Made by a program: the position numbers and the translations under genes
In this document: piece after piece, positions 11,085-22,291 of the stretch
Layout of the letters: each line of letters starts with the position of its first letter
Position numbering within the stretch: position 1 is the stretch's first letter
The notes under the pieces: model-generated
What the model saw: the letters and a program-made list of their open reading frames with translations, nothing else
Databases searched by the model: none
Told to the model about the DNA's origin: nothing
NCBI RefSeq assembly: GCF_963583255.1
Contig: NC_084804.1
Coordinates: 18,356,723 to 18,420,722 of the forward strand
Direction: 5' to 3'
Length of the DNA stretch: 64,000 nucleotides
Source of the DNA: Pyrus communis
Taxonomy: Eukaryota > Streptophyta > Magnoliopsida > Rosales > Rosaceae

Positions 11085-12085
11085 GTCAAGCTGAACGGAG
11101 GGTAAAACTTGGACTGAAGATAGTGAAATTGGCCTAAATATTAACATTCTTATTTTGGCTGTTGACATACTGAATTTGAGGAGATAAGCAAGAACTAGTT
11201 CTTTGATTTAATGATAATCTATTTCCACTTGTTTGTTACTAGCATGGAACACTGGATTGGAAGCCAGAGAAATGCCAGATACATTGTCACACCACAAAAC
11301 TGGAACTTTAGACAGAGGAAAACCAATGTCCTTAAATATTTTGCAAACTCAGGTAGTGCTGCTATTGTATGAACCCAATATTTATATTCAGCTTTCATTG
11401 AGGAACGAGCAACTGTTCGCTGCTTCTTTCAGTCCAACAAATGAGATTACTACCCAAATAAACATAGTAATCATTTGTAGATCTTTAGTCAAATACATAG
11501 CCTATCTAATCTGCATTAAAGAAGGCAGTGAGATCCAAAGAGCTTTTCTTGAACCACAAACCATGATCAATAGAGCCTTTTAGAAACCTTAGTATTCCTT
11601 TGATAGCTTGAAAGTGAGTACCTCCAGGACAATGAAGAAACTGACAAACTTGATTCACTACATATGAGATATCAGTTCTTGTTCATGTCAAATATTGCAA
11701 TGCCCCACCATTGATATGTATTCATGAGGATTAGGTAATAGAGTACCAATGTGATCTAACTTAAGAGTACCAAGAGGTGTAGCACAAGGTTTACACCCTT
11801 CCATATGTGTTTTGATGAATAGGTCCAGTGCATATTTACCTTGAGAAAGAAAAATACCTTCTGAAAAACTGTGAACCTCTAAACCCAAGAAGTAGAGTAA
11901 TGCATCCAAGTCTTTAACTGAAAATAACTGACTAAGCCCTTTGGAAAATGCCTTACAAACTGTAGGATTATGACCAGTTACCTAAATAGCATCAACATAG
12001 ACCAACAAAATCAGAAGAGAAGGATCAAATTTCACAAATAATGAATAATCAGACTGAGAATTCAAAAAACCAATGAAGATTTTTG
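11085..12085 (-). mobile_element. Copia reverse transcriptase/RNase H relic, copy 1
   Basis: Minus-strand translation gives Copia pol sequence with stops: LLVYVDAI and VTGHNPTV (reverse transcriptase palm, usually YVDD), LDALLYFLGLEVHSFSEGIF, then RNase H (NADWIGYVFDLRST, VLWCDNVSGISLASNPVFHA, VEIDYH). The 5' two thirds of pol and both ends are missing. AT-rich DNA at about 10850-11050 may be remains of its LTR, which I could not bound. It corresponds to 63460-64000 in copy 2. Confidence 0.8.
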
Positions 12086-12540
12086 TAAAAAGTATACCCT
12101 TCATCCAACGAACCAAACTCCATTGTCAATTTGGGTTTCAACTCATTGTCTACCGTTGGTACCACAAATTCAACCTTCCCTGCACCAAGTTGATCTCCTA
12201 CATCTACATCATTTCTTCTTATATTTCAAACACATTCCTTATCGAATTATAGTTCAATATCTACCTGCTACAAATGTACACAACTACAACACAACTTATC
12301 ACAACCTAGCACAAGTTTTACACTTGCATATCTAAAATCCAATTTAAGGATCTCAACCAAGTTTAGTGGTAACCACCCAGTATTATGGATTCAAATCCCA
12401 AAATTATAAATATCGTACACATGTACCCAAAGTTGGTTTTCAGAACCAAAATGGATCAAATGACAACAGAAAATTAAACTTCACAATATGTGTTTCTTTA
12501 GAGGTTCTGGACGAACCACCCTTGTCAACTACAATCTAAG
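12086..12540. other. Non-coding spacer
   Basis: AT-rich. A possible tRNA-like SINE remnant sits at about 12345-12420 (TAGTGGTAACCACC followed by GATTCAAATCCC, A-box and B-box like). No gene seen. Confidence 0.4.
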
Positions 12541-12548
12541 CAAAGCTT

Positions 12549-13055
12549 CAATCCATATGAAATCGAGCACCCTTCACCAGCTCCTCTTCTCTGCCTCTTT
12601 TTTCTTGCGAATATAACCATCAGTTATCCCCTATCTCCGACAACAACACACTAGTGAACCAAAAAAAATAAAAATAAAGGTATAGGATTTACAGGGTCAC
12701 AATCAAGACTCATCCTCAATCCACCTGAAATCGAACACTCCCACCTTTCACCAGCTCATTCTCTTTGCCTCTTTTTCCTTGCGAAGTAAACCATAATCTT
12801 TCCCTCTCTCTCCAACAAAAACACACTAGTGAACAAAAAATAAAATAAAATTTAAAGGTATAGGATTACAGGGTCACAATCGAAACAGATCTTCAATCCA
12901 CCTGAAATCGATTCCTCACACAGCTCCCTCTCTCTGCCTTTCTTTCCCTCTTGAATGTGCGAATAATCTCTCACTCTCCCTTTCTCTCCAACAAAAACAT
13001 ATCCAATGAAGAAAAAAAAATAAAAGTTTTGAATTACACTAGGTCACAACAACCC
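12549..13055. repeat. Threefold tandem repeat, unit about 170 bp
   Basis: Three imperfect units start at about 12549, 12717 and 12894, each with CAATCCA(C/T)(C/A)TGAAATCGA. Each then has a pyrimidine-rich stretch (CTCTGCCTCTTT type), CTCCAACAAAAACA, an A-rich block and TAGGATT(T)ACAGGGTCACAA in units one and two. No open frame is conserved across units. Confidence 0.8.
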
Positions 13056-13877
13056 AGTTCCACGTGTGAGCTCATCAGATCAAACAGTTAGATTCTGGTC
13101 CACACGCAAGGTATGCACCTTAAAAACAACCATATATATAGATGCTAATTCAACATCTATATATACTACTAGATGAAGCCCATATACTATGTGTGTGTAA
13201 ATATAAAAACTTTTAAAAGAAAAAATATATGAAAAAGAGAGAAGTTGGAGACAAATGTGAGACATAGAAAGAGAGTTTAAAAAAGTGTGGTTTTTTTGTT
13301 TTATTTTTTTTAATTGGAGAATTTATAATGATATTTGAGAGGTTTGAAAAAAAAAAAAAAAAAAGCAAAATTGGGTTTATGAGAAATTGAATTAATGCTC
13401 ATAATTTTATTTTGTGATGTTAATAAGTAATTTAGATAAGCTTATTTTCCTCAAATCTCTTGCCTTAATTTCTTCTTAATTTTCATTAATCAAGCCCATA
13501 TGTGGGTACTTGTAACCCTCTAAATGGTTATATCCGATATGTTTTTTGTGGAACCCACGGAAGCATCTTATCTCTTTCATTTATTTTTTGGTTTATTTCT
13601 GTGTTTAAATACAACAAACTAATAGTGTATATTATCATTTGACCAAAAAAAAAAAAAAAAATAGTGTATGGCCATAACCATGTTGAAAAATGAGAATGTT
13701 AGAATGCTAATTAGCGGCTACACTCTTTAATTACCCACAATAGTTCACAGAAAGGAGAAAAATTATATTAAAACTTATAAAACATCCAATTACCTTAATA
13801 TCTTAGTTACAAGTTTACACTATATGAAAAAAAAAAAACTTTTATGGCTTTGCTCATGACGAGTAGTGTTTAATAAT
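13056..13877. other. AT-rich spacer
   Basis: Low-complexity AT-rich DNA with several poly-A and poly-T runs. No gene, RNA or repeat boundary recognised. Confidence 0.55.
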
Positions 13878-13889
13878 ATGTTCATATAG

Positions 13890-14058
13890 ACACTTAGTAC
13901 TATAGTCGACTGATATTCATCTTCACTGGTAAGTGAGCGTTCTTAGGTTCAATTCTCGCCAAAAGCAAATTTAAACCATATTATTGTTAGCTCATTGGAG
14001 GCTAAGCCCATCCCCTCTCCTTAGAATAGATAATATCGTTTCTTTAAAAAAAAGAAAA
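13890..14058 (+). mobile_element. tRNA-derived SINE with exact 12-bp duplication
   Basis: Same family as the 4396 copy: tRNA-like head, GGTTCAATTCTCGCC as B box, GCTAAGCCC and CTTAGAATAGATAATATCG near the 3' end, and an A-rich tail. The flanking direct repeat ATGTTCATATAG is exact (13878-13889 and 14059-14070). Confidence 0.82.
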
Positions 14059-15912
14059 ATGTTCATATAGTAAAGGGTGGAGAAGCAATATTTATAAAAC
14101 AAATAAGAAAAACAAAGATAAGTGTATTTTCAATTTAAACATACGATTGCATATATTGTCCCACAAATTCAACAAAAACAAATCCAAGAACCTGGTTTCA
14201 GGTTTAGCAGTGAAGAACAATATGAAAAACATCTCAATTTATTTGGTATCCATACGAACTTCATATTATGAACGCATATGCTTTATTGGAAAACACATTT
14301 TGTCCTCAATCAAACCTGTTTGAATCTCAGTTAGCATCTCACGCAGTTTGCAAAACACAGTTTCTTTCCCTCTTCTGTATTCAACCCTGCATTAACATAA
14401 TCCATTTTTAGCTACTAAATTCCAGGGTTATGATATTAAAAAAAAAAAAAAATGCCACGAGTTTGAGGGTCTGTTCCAAACTGCTTTTGTATGTAGTGCA
14501 TTTGGTTTAAAAAGCACATAAAAATTTTTAAATTAAAATTCAAGGCATAGAAGTATCAAAAGTGCTTTTCCTTAAGAATTTTCCTCAAACACTTGTACCT
14601 TTTGTCACGATATTGTTATGCTAGAAACGGCAATGACATCAACAGCAGTCCCGGTACAGAAAACTTCATCAACAGCCAATACATCCTCTAGTGAAACGTC
14701 ACGTTCCTCCACCCGATATCCATTTTCCAAAACATGGTTTTAGAGGTTGCAATTAGCTAGAAAATCACTTCTCATGAGTAAAAGTTACATTTGAGACTTG
14801 TGAAATATAATTAACAAGCTGTACAAGCAGTAGTTAATGCTTAATTAAGGTAAAAAGGGGTCGTTAATTACCGCGTAATTGAGATGGAGAGCAATTTCTA
14901 TGATGCTTTTCCTTGTGATCCCTGGAAGGACAGTTCCGTTGGTTGGTGGAATTAAAATCACATTATCCTACACCAGTAAAATAATTGTTAGGCCAAACTT
15001 GAATGGGCATTTCACATCGAAGCCTTCGATAACATTGTTATTTTTGTTTTTTTAATTTTTAGAACAACACTTCAAGCTCAATAATGCACATTTTGTTTGT
15101 TATCGATTAAAATAATTCTTATTTGATTGTATAGCTTAACAATTCAGTTATGTAACATGTTACGGGGCAATTAGGGTTTAGGGTTTAACAATCCGGTCAC
15201 GTAACATGCTCAGAATGATGGTGAATTGTAATATTGAAACCGTATATGCAAATTGTAATTACTAATACCTTCACAATGAAAATATTAGATGAAGAACACT
15301 CCTCAATATTTTTTCCAGTGGCTGCATCCAGAAAGAGGACGTCAGTGAAACCTTCGGCCCTAGCCTTCTGTATTGTTCTAAAAATCTGTAGCATTGAAAT
15401 GGAGCAAAAACTAAAAATTATTTAGAAGATCCCAATATCTTCAACCTAATTATATATATAAGTTGGCCAAGTAAATTACTGGTGAATAGTTGGTGATGCT
15501 TTTGATGCCTCTAGTTCCACCAGGGGTGGCCCGACGAACCTCATTCTCAATGTATAAATTCATGGTGCTGCCACTCTGTTGTATAAACAAAATCAAAGTT
15601 CGAAAAATAAAGTTCCCAAGAAAAAAAAAAAGGTCTGAAAAATAGATAGTAACCAGGAAAAATCTAAAATTTAATTTGAGAAAAACATAATTTATGTGAA
15701 CAAAATTACCACAGAACCAAGTATTTTTCTTCGTGATCGAATCCCAATCAATTAGCAATACATGACTTAATTCTCAACTTTGAAACTATATCAAAGTTAA
15801 AGTATCCAATCTAAAACCAATTGGTAATTAACACGAATTGCATTGGTAAATAAGTTACCTTGTGATAACTACCAATTGGAGTAGCAAATATTAGGAATGT
15901 GTACTCTGTTGC

Positions 15913-16314
15913 TGTAGAAAAAGGTATGTAGGCTAAAAAATATATTTGTTATTGATACGTGAATGTGGAAAAATGGAAGAGAATGCTTTTTTTTCTCATT
16001 ATGTTTCTCTACAAGATTACAAGGATATATATACATGATACAAGTGTGTAGGTAGGACAAAGTAGCCGTCCTAGTGTGTAGGTAGGACAAGGTAGGACGG
16101 CTGTAGAGGACAAGGTAGCCGTCCTAGTGTGTAGGTAGGACAAGGTAGGACGGCTGTAGAACGGCTTGACGGCTGTAGGACGGCTAGTGTGTAGGTAGGA
16201 CAAGGTAGGACGGCTGTAGGACGGCTTGACGGCTGTAGGACGGCTTATTCTTCCAATAATAATATTATATACAATTACACAAGGACTCCAATCATATTCC
16301 TTATTTGTCTAACA
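15913..16314 (-). repeat. Copia 3' LTR (402 bp) with internal minisatellite
   Basis: Aligns with 20094-20454. The central part (about 16040-16245) is an array of GTGTAGGTAGGACAAGGTAGG and GACGGCTGTAGGACGGCT units. This LTR has about 40 bp more of the array than its partner. Confidence 0.93.
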
Positions 16315-16321
16315 CTCCCCC

Positions 16322-19300
16322 TCAAGTTGGAGAGTGGATGTCAAGAACTCCCAACTTGCGTAACATACCCGAAAACTTTTCTTTCCCAAGAGGTTTGGTA
16401 AACAAGTCTGCCAACTGTTGTGCCGTACCCACATGCTTGGTCTCTATTGTGCCATCTACAATCTTATCTCGTATAAAGTGACAAAACATCTCGATGTGAC
16501 GAGTTCGTTCATGAAAAACAGGATTGGCAGCTATATGTAACGCTGCTTGATTATCACAAAATAAACTGGAAGGACCATCCAAAGGAATGTTCAAATCCTT
16601 CAACAAAAAACGAAGCCAAACTATCTCGCAACAAGCACCTGCCATGGCCCTATATTCCGCCTCTGCTGAAGAGAGCGAAACGGTTTTCTGTCGTTTCGTC
16701 CGCCAAGAAATCAAAGAACCGCCCAAGAATACACAATACCCAGTAGTCGAACGGCGAGTGATAGGGCAACCTGCCCAATCAGAATCACAAAACGCAGTTA
16801 ACTTGGTCTGGTTGTCAGAACGAAATAATAAACCTTGACCTGGAGTAGCCTTCAAATAACGAACAATACGAAGCGCAGCATCCATATGAGATATCCTTGG
16901 CTCGTGCATAAAACGGCTTAGAACATGCACAGAATAGGTGATATCCGGCCGAGTGATAGTGAGATATATTAACCGACCTACTAATCGTCGATACTTTTCA
17001 GGATCCTTGAGAAGTTCTCCTTTATCAGATAATTTTGTGTCATCCATAGGAAAAGCAATGGGTCGTGCTCCCAAAAAACCATAGTCCTTGAGAATCTCTA
17101 ATGCATACTTGCGTTGAGAAATATAAATCCCTTGTTTGGAACGAGAAACCTCAATACCCAAAAAATATTTTAAATCACCAAGGTCTTTTATCCGAAAATG
17201 ATCACGGAGAAAAGACTTCAGAGAATTAATGGCACTAGCATCATTGCCTGTAATCACAATATCATCCACATAAATGAGCAAAGCTGTGAAAGAAATACCA
17301 GACTTTTTAGTGAACAATGAATAGTCAGCTTTGGATTGTTGAAAACCGGCAGAAATGATGGCACTAGTGAATTTGGAAAACTATTGGCGAGAAGCCTGCT
17401 TAAGACCATAAAGTGACTTGTGAAGGCGACACACAAGATTCTCCCCCTGTCGCCGAAGACCAGGAGGAGGAGACATATAGATTTCTTCATGTAAGTCACC
17501 ATGTAAGAAAGCATTATTAACATCAAGCTGATGAAGAGACCAAGACTGACTAGCAGCAAGAGCAAGAAGACAACGCACCGTAATCATCTTAGCAGTAGGA
17601 GAAAAAGTGTCATGATAATCAATACCTTCAGCCTGAGTGAAGCCTTTAGCAACCAAACGAGCTTTGTAGCGGTCAATAGAGCCGTCGGAATTGTGCTTGA
17701 GTTTGTACACTCACTTACAACCAATGGGAATTTTGCCAGGGGGCAAGGAAGTTAAAGTCCAAGTACCATTAGCATGTAAAGCTTGAAGCTCCTCATTCAT
17801 AGCACGTTGCCAATTGGGGTCAGTGGCAGCTTCGGCAAAGGAGGAAGGCTCCACAGTCCGACTGACAGAGTTAATGTAAGAAAAATGCCTGGGAGAGTAA
17901 CGGTGATAAGAGAGAAAATTACAAAGTGGATATCGCGTACCTTGTGTAGAATCGGGTTGCGAAGTCGAAGATGGGTGGGATGGCAGAATCACCTGCAAGC
18001 AAACGTAGTCTTTCAAATAGGATGGAGGTTTATGGGCACGGGAAGAGGTGCGGGGAAGGGGAGGATTGGTAGGTAGTGGGGGGGGGGGATGAGGGGATGC
18101 CGAGAGGGCAGGGGCATGGGGAGGAACGGGTAATGGGGCAGCAAGGGAATCTGTGGGAGACGTGGAAGGGGAGGAAGGTGGAGGAGGGTGAGGCGTCGGG
18201 GCAGGAAGGGGTGGGTTATATGTAAAGTCCAGAGGGGGTGGGATGGGTAGGGTAGGCGAAGAGGATGGGATAGGAGGGTGAGAAACGGCATAAGGGAAAG
18301 TAGTTTCGTGAAAGATGACGTCTCGACTAGTGAAAATGCGGTGATTGTCGAGATCGTAAAGGGTATAGGCCTTTTGTCCATGAGGATAACCGAGAAAAAT
18401 GCAACGATGAGCCCGAGGGGAAAATTTGGTGGTGGGAGTGACAGAGGTGGCATATGCCAGACAACCAAAGACGCGGAAGTGGTCATAAGATGGGGTTTTC
18501 GAAAAGAGAACCTCAAATGGGGATTTATGATGGAGAAGACGGGTAGGGAGACGATTGATGAGATAAGTAGCGGTAAGAACACATTCCCCCCAAAACTTGA
18601 TAGGAAGATGGGATTGAAAACGAAGGGCGCGAGCGGTTTCAAGAAGATGCCGATGTTTTCTTTCAACAACGCCATTTTGTTGGGGGGTATAAACACAAGA
18701 AGTTTGTAAAAGCACCCCATGATCAGAGAAAAAACTACGAAGAGATAAAAATTCACCACCATTGTCAGTACGAATGCATTGGATGGTAGTGCGGAATTGG
18801 GTAGTGACATAAGCAAAAAAATCCTTAATTAATTGTTGAGTGTCGGATTTATGTTTCATGAGGAAAACCCACGTAAAGCGAGAAAAATCATCCACAACGG
18901 TTAAGAAATAATGAGCACCAGAAAGAGAAGATTGACGATTCGGGCCCCAAATATCACAATGAATTAAAGCAAAAGGGAAAGTTGATGAAATTGAACTCAA
19001 AAGAAAAGGTTGACGAGTTTGTTTTGCCAACGGACAAACATCACAAATATGACTAGAATCAAAAGGACAATTAAGAGAGCTAGATGCTAAAGCTTGCAAA
19101 CGAGTGGAGGAGGGGTGGCCAAGACGCCTATGCCAGAGGGAGGAGGGGATGGTAATGATGTTGTAGAGAGGTTGACGGGTGGGGAGAGAAGAGGTAAGGG
19201 CCACAAGGTAATACAGATCGCCACGTCGCTTACCCACACCAAGCATCGCCTTCGAAACCAAGTCCTGCAAAACACACCAAGAAGGAAAGAAGGTTATGGA

Positions 19301-20026
19301 ACACGATAATCCATCTGTAAGTTTACCAACCGATAAAAGGTCCACTCGGAAATTAGGGACACATAAAACATCCTTCAAAGTAACTGATGAATTTAAAGGA
19401 AGAGTGCCGGTAAAAGTAATGGGAGTGGAAACACCACTAGGCAAAGAAACAGGCGGCAAATGTGAAGGAGAACGATTAACCAAACATGAAGCGGAAGAAG
19501 TAATATGATCCGTAGCACCACTGTCAAGAATCCATTGACCATGACGAGAGGTGACAGGTAACAAACCTTGGGAAAAATCAGTAGTGAGCACGGCATTGGC
19601 CTGAGGAGGGGTGGTGGTGTCACGTAGAGCAGCTAGAACACGGGAGTGCTGCTCGGCAGAGAGGTTAGGCATGGCAAGCTGCAAGTCATGCAAAGTGGGC
19701 TGGGCCCCGTGCACTTGGTGGGTCGTTGGAGTAGAAGAGGAGGCGAGGGCCTGGGTGCCTTGCACGTGATGGGCCTGGGTGAAATTATGGGGCTGGGAAG
19801 CAGAAAATCGTGGCTGCCGGGGAGGACTGGAAGGTGCATGGCTGCGGGAAGAACTGGAAGCAGTGGCACGGCGCGGTGGTCGCCACGGTTGGCCATGGAG
19901 GGGATGGCCAACGGGATAGCCATGAAGTTTATGGCAGGTGTCTCGGGTATGATAGTCAAAATTGCAGTAGGTGCAGTGGAGGGGAGGACGAGCAGAGGAG
20001 GGACGGGACGGGCCACGAACAGCCAT
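16322..20026 (-). pseudogene. Copia gag-pol, capsid missing, two in-frame stops
   Basis: One minus-strand frame. From the N-terminus: CCHC zinc knuckle (CTYCNFDYHTRDTC) at about residues 18-31; protease DSGAT at about 168; integrase with an HHCC zinc region (WHRRLGHP, CDVCPLAKQ) and the catalytic D-D-E core (HCDIWGP, RTDNGGEF, NGVVERKHR); reverse transcriptase ([11 protein letters not shown]); RNase H ([27 protein letters not shown]). The frame is interrupted by TGA at 17711-17713 and by a TAG where the protein resumes as FSKF near 17380, both at positions where Copia proteins usually have tryptophan. The first Met lies about 67 bp from the LTR and is followed almost at once by the zinc knuckle, so the capsid part of gag is absent. 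Movement would need proteins from another element. Confidence 0.92.
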
Positions 20027-20093
20027 GGGAACGGCAGAGAAAGCTGCCGAAAAAAAAATTAGGGCTAGGGTTATAAACCTGCTCTGTATACCA

Positions 20094-20454
20094 TGTAGAA
20101 AAAGGTATGTAGGCTAAAAAATATATTTGTTATTGATACGTGAATGTGGAAAAATGGAAGAGAATGCTTTTTTTCTCATTATGTTTCTCTACAAGATTAT
20201 AAGGATATATATACATGATACAAGTGTGTAGGTAGGACAAGGTAGCCGTCCTAGTGTGTAGGTAGGACAAGGTAGGACGGCTGTAGAGGACAAGGTAGCC
20301 GTCCTAGTGTGTAGGTAGGACGGCTGTAGGACGGCTAGTGTGTAGGTAGGATAAGGTAGGACGGCTTGACGGCTGTAGGACGGCTTATTCTTCCAATAAT
20401 AATATTATATACAATTACACAAGGACTCCAACCATATTCCTTATTTGTCTAACA
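20094..20454 (-). repeat. Copia 5' LTR (361 bp)
   Basis: Partner of 15913-16314. The minisatellite is shorter here. The outside sequence differs at about four sites and by one T in a T run. Confidence 0.93.
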
Positions 20455-21263
20455 GTTGCTGACCCCAAGCCAAGAACAGGACCACTTCCAATGAGCAATG
20501 GCCTAATATACAATACTCCTTTCCTTGAAGGTGGTACCTATACATGCATACGTACACACACACACATAAAGACATACATACATACATATATACATATGAA
20601 AATTAAAACGTCAGTTTTTACGTTTGTAAACTTTAGAACTATAGGGTCTAAAGTGAAAATACGCAACGCTTGTTGGCAAGGACTGCTTGTTTTAAAGCAG
20701 CAAGAAATTGCTCAGTAGATGGACATGGCATGCACAATCTCTCTGCACCCATCTTCATTCTTAGAGCATTCTCTTCCGGGCGAAACAGCTGAATGAGACC
20801 ATCCTTCGTCCTGATTGCCTTGAGACCTTCTAATATTCCCTGATGACACGATCATGTAGATACTCGTAACCACTAGAGTTACAAGCCCTCGGATCGATAC
20901 TCATCTATTAATGGGCATGGATCTGATTATATTCGGCGTCATTGTGAAACAAACATAAGGGCAGCTAAGTGTAATTACCTGTCCATAATTCAAGATTCCA
21001 GCAAATGGGCTGAGCTCAATCTTTCTATAGGGAGCGAGATGGCCTTGTGAAAAAATCTCTCCATCGGAACGTATCCTAATGTACATGTAATCGGTTGGAA
21101 TTACCCCAAATTCCAGTTCATCCCAGTTCATGGCATCAACGTGTTTTTCATCTGCTTCATGACTGCTTTGAGAAATTCTTACAGAAATTAAGTATAAGAG
21201 ATAAAATTAAGAAAGCTGATAAGGTGAAGTAAATCACCTGTGAACTATGGATTCAGAAGTCAT

Positions 21264-21917
21264 GGCTGCAAGTTAATGTAGAATAAAGTCTAAAACAGCC
21301 GCAACAAAGAAACAAAACACCTTTGAGTGAGCAATTTATAACATAAACGCATTTTGGTGAGATATCTCTCCATCTTAACACTTCATTTGAAAGCAAATTT
21401 CGTCTTTATTTTCGTTTTGTTTCCTATCATGACATATTTTAATCCAAATTTTTTATGAAAAATTAAGGGTGATTAGTACCCTTTTCCCTTTACTTTATAT
21501 ATAACTAGATGCAGCAGTAGACACCCCTTGTGTGTGATTTAAAATTTATAAAGAATTAAATATTAGTGGATTGGCGAAGTTAGAAAAAGTAGGAAAAAGG
21601 TTGACGTGGGTGGGTGCAAACGAGAGAGAGAAACAAAGAGTGAGTTTAGGTATTGATAGAATGACATGGTTATGAGGTTCAGCCTAAAAAAAAAAACAGA
21701 AAAAAAAAAAAAAAAAGAAGCAAAAATTTATTTGTGTGAAATTACTTTAATGTCTAATATTTTTTTTTCTTTTAGTTATGTATAAAAGGGTATAATAGTA
21801 ATTTCATTGATTTTTAGTTGACAAACAAAGTTTTTTTTATTTTATTGTTTTATTGTTTTTTTTTTCTTTTTTTTTCTTTTTTTTGTTTTGTTTTGTTTAT
21901 GTATTTATTTATTTATT
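21264..21917. other. AT-rich DNA upstream of BCAT gene 1
   Basis: Promoter side of the broken BCAT, then low-complexity T-rich sequence (about 21830-21917). No further feature recognised apart from the TATA candidate. Confidence 0.5.
21334..21340 (-). promoter_or_regulatory. Possible TATA box of BCAT gene 1
   Basis: TATAAAT on the minus strand about 70 nt upstream of the first ATG. Position and sequence fit a core promoter, but nothing else confirms it. Confidence 0.4.
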
Positions 21918-22080
21918 TTTAAACGATATTATCTACACTAAGGGGAGGGGACGGGGTGAGTCTCACAATGGGCTATCAATAATGTGGTTCAAATTCGCCT
22001 TTGGCGAGAATTGAACATGGCTAAGACCTCTTACTTATAGGTGAAGAGGAATACCACTACATCATAGTACTAAGTGGCGA
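21918..22080 (-). mobile_element. tRNA-derived SINE, minus strand
   Basis: Reverse complement of the same SINE family: on the minus strand the A tail follows GATAATATCGTTT, with CCCTTAGTGTAG inside and a tRNA-like head near 22070. No clear flanking duplication was found, so the ends are approximate. Confidence 0.7.
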
Positions 22081-22291
22081 CAAATAGAGTTCTATTAATA
22101 TGTAGTTTAGATTTAGATAACATCACTTTATTATAAAAGTGAAAGTGAGAAAGTTTTGTATAGGAAAAATAAAAAACATGACTTTGATTTTTCAAACTGA
22201 AATAGCACCAATTTCGTCAAAAAAATTCAAACCAAAATACTATATTGGTGCTTTGTAGTTTTTGGCATCAAATTTGATGTTTGGCTAAGAG

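Larger units (their letters stand above)
2059..11640. repeat. Segmental duplication, copy 1
   Basis: From TCAAGG at 2059 this block aligns collinearly with 56565-64000. Shared order: spacer, PR-1 3' end, LINE, two TBL exons (plus strand), BCAT relic (minus strand), Copia relic (minus strand). By eye the copies differ mainly by scattered substitutions and small indels. The large difference is that 3220-5211 is absent from copy 2. Base 11640 pairs with the last base of the window, so the true right end is unknown. Copy 1 also has a private 73-bp tandem duplication at about 2954-3090. Confidence 0.93.
15913..20454 (-). mobile_element. Copia LTR retrotransposon inserted in BCAT gene 1
   Basis: Full-length insertion bounded by LTRs beginning TGTAGAAAAAGG and ending CTAACA, with the 5-bp target duplication GTTGC at 15908-15912 and 20455-20459. 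Removing the element and one GTTGC restores the reading frame of BCAT exon 4. Coding is on the minus strand, so the right LTR is the 5' LTR. The primer-binding site next to it (minus strand, TGGTATACAGAGC) resembles the initiator-tRNA-Met site TGGTATCAGAGC with one extra A. The polypurine tract beside the left LTR reads GAGGGGGAGTGT. The LTRs show about four substitutions outside the repeat indels, so the insertion is fairly recent. Confidence 0.95.
14266..21263 (-). pseudogene. BCAT gene 1, nine exons, split by a Copia element
   Basis: A BCAT (PLP enzyme exchanging the amino group between Leu/Ile/Val and 2-oxoglutarate) can be followed through nine minus-strand exons: 21263-21238, 21177-20979, 20839-20663, 20537-20460 plus 15912-15859, 15575-15480, 15385-15269, 14967-14872, 14712-14599, 14386-14266. 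Exon lengths equal those of the intact gene at 25659-28719 for exons 3 to 7 once the insertion is removed (exon 4 = 132 nt). It begins MTSESIVHR and has no transit peptide. Lesions: Copia inside exon 4; exon 3 ends TGC where the paralogue has TGG; exon 8 has GG instead of an AG acceptor; a 1-bp insertion late in exon 8 brings a TGA; the C-terminus is altered. KAYR reads KAIR and PPPGKG reads PPSRKG. The catalytic-lysine region [10 protein letters not shown] is kept. Not expected to make a working enzyme. Confidence 0.9.

Noticed and set aside
18013..18816. Minus-strand frame of 267 codons and plus-strand frames of 97-143 codons
   Set aside because: They are other-frame shadows of the Copia integrase region, whose domains lie in the 17711-20026 frame.
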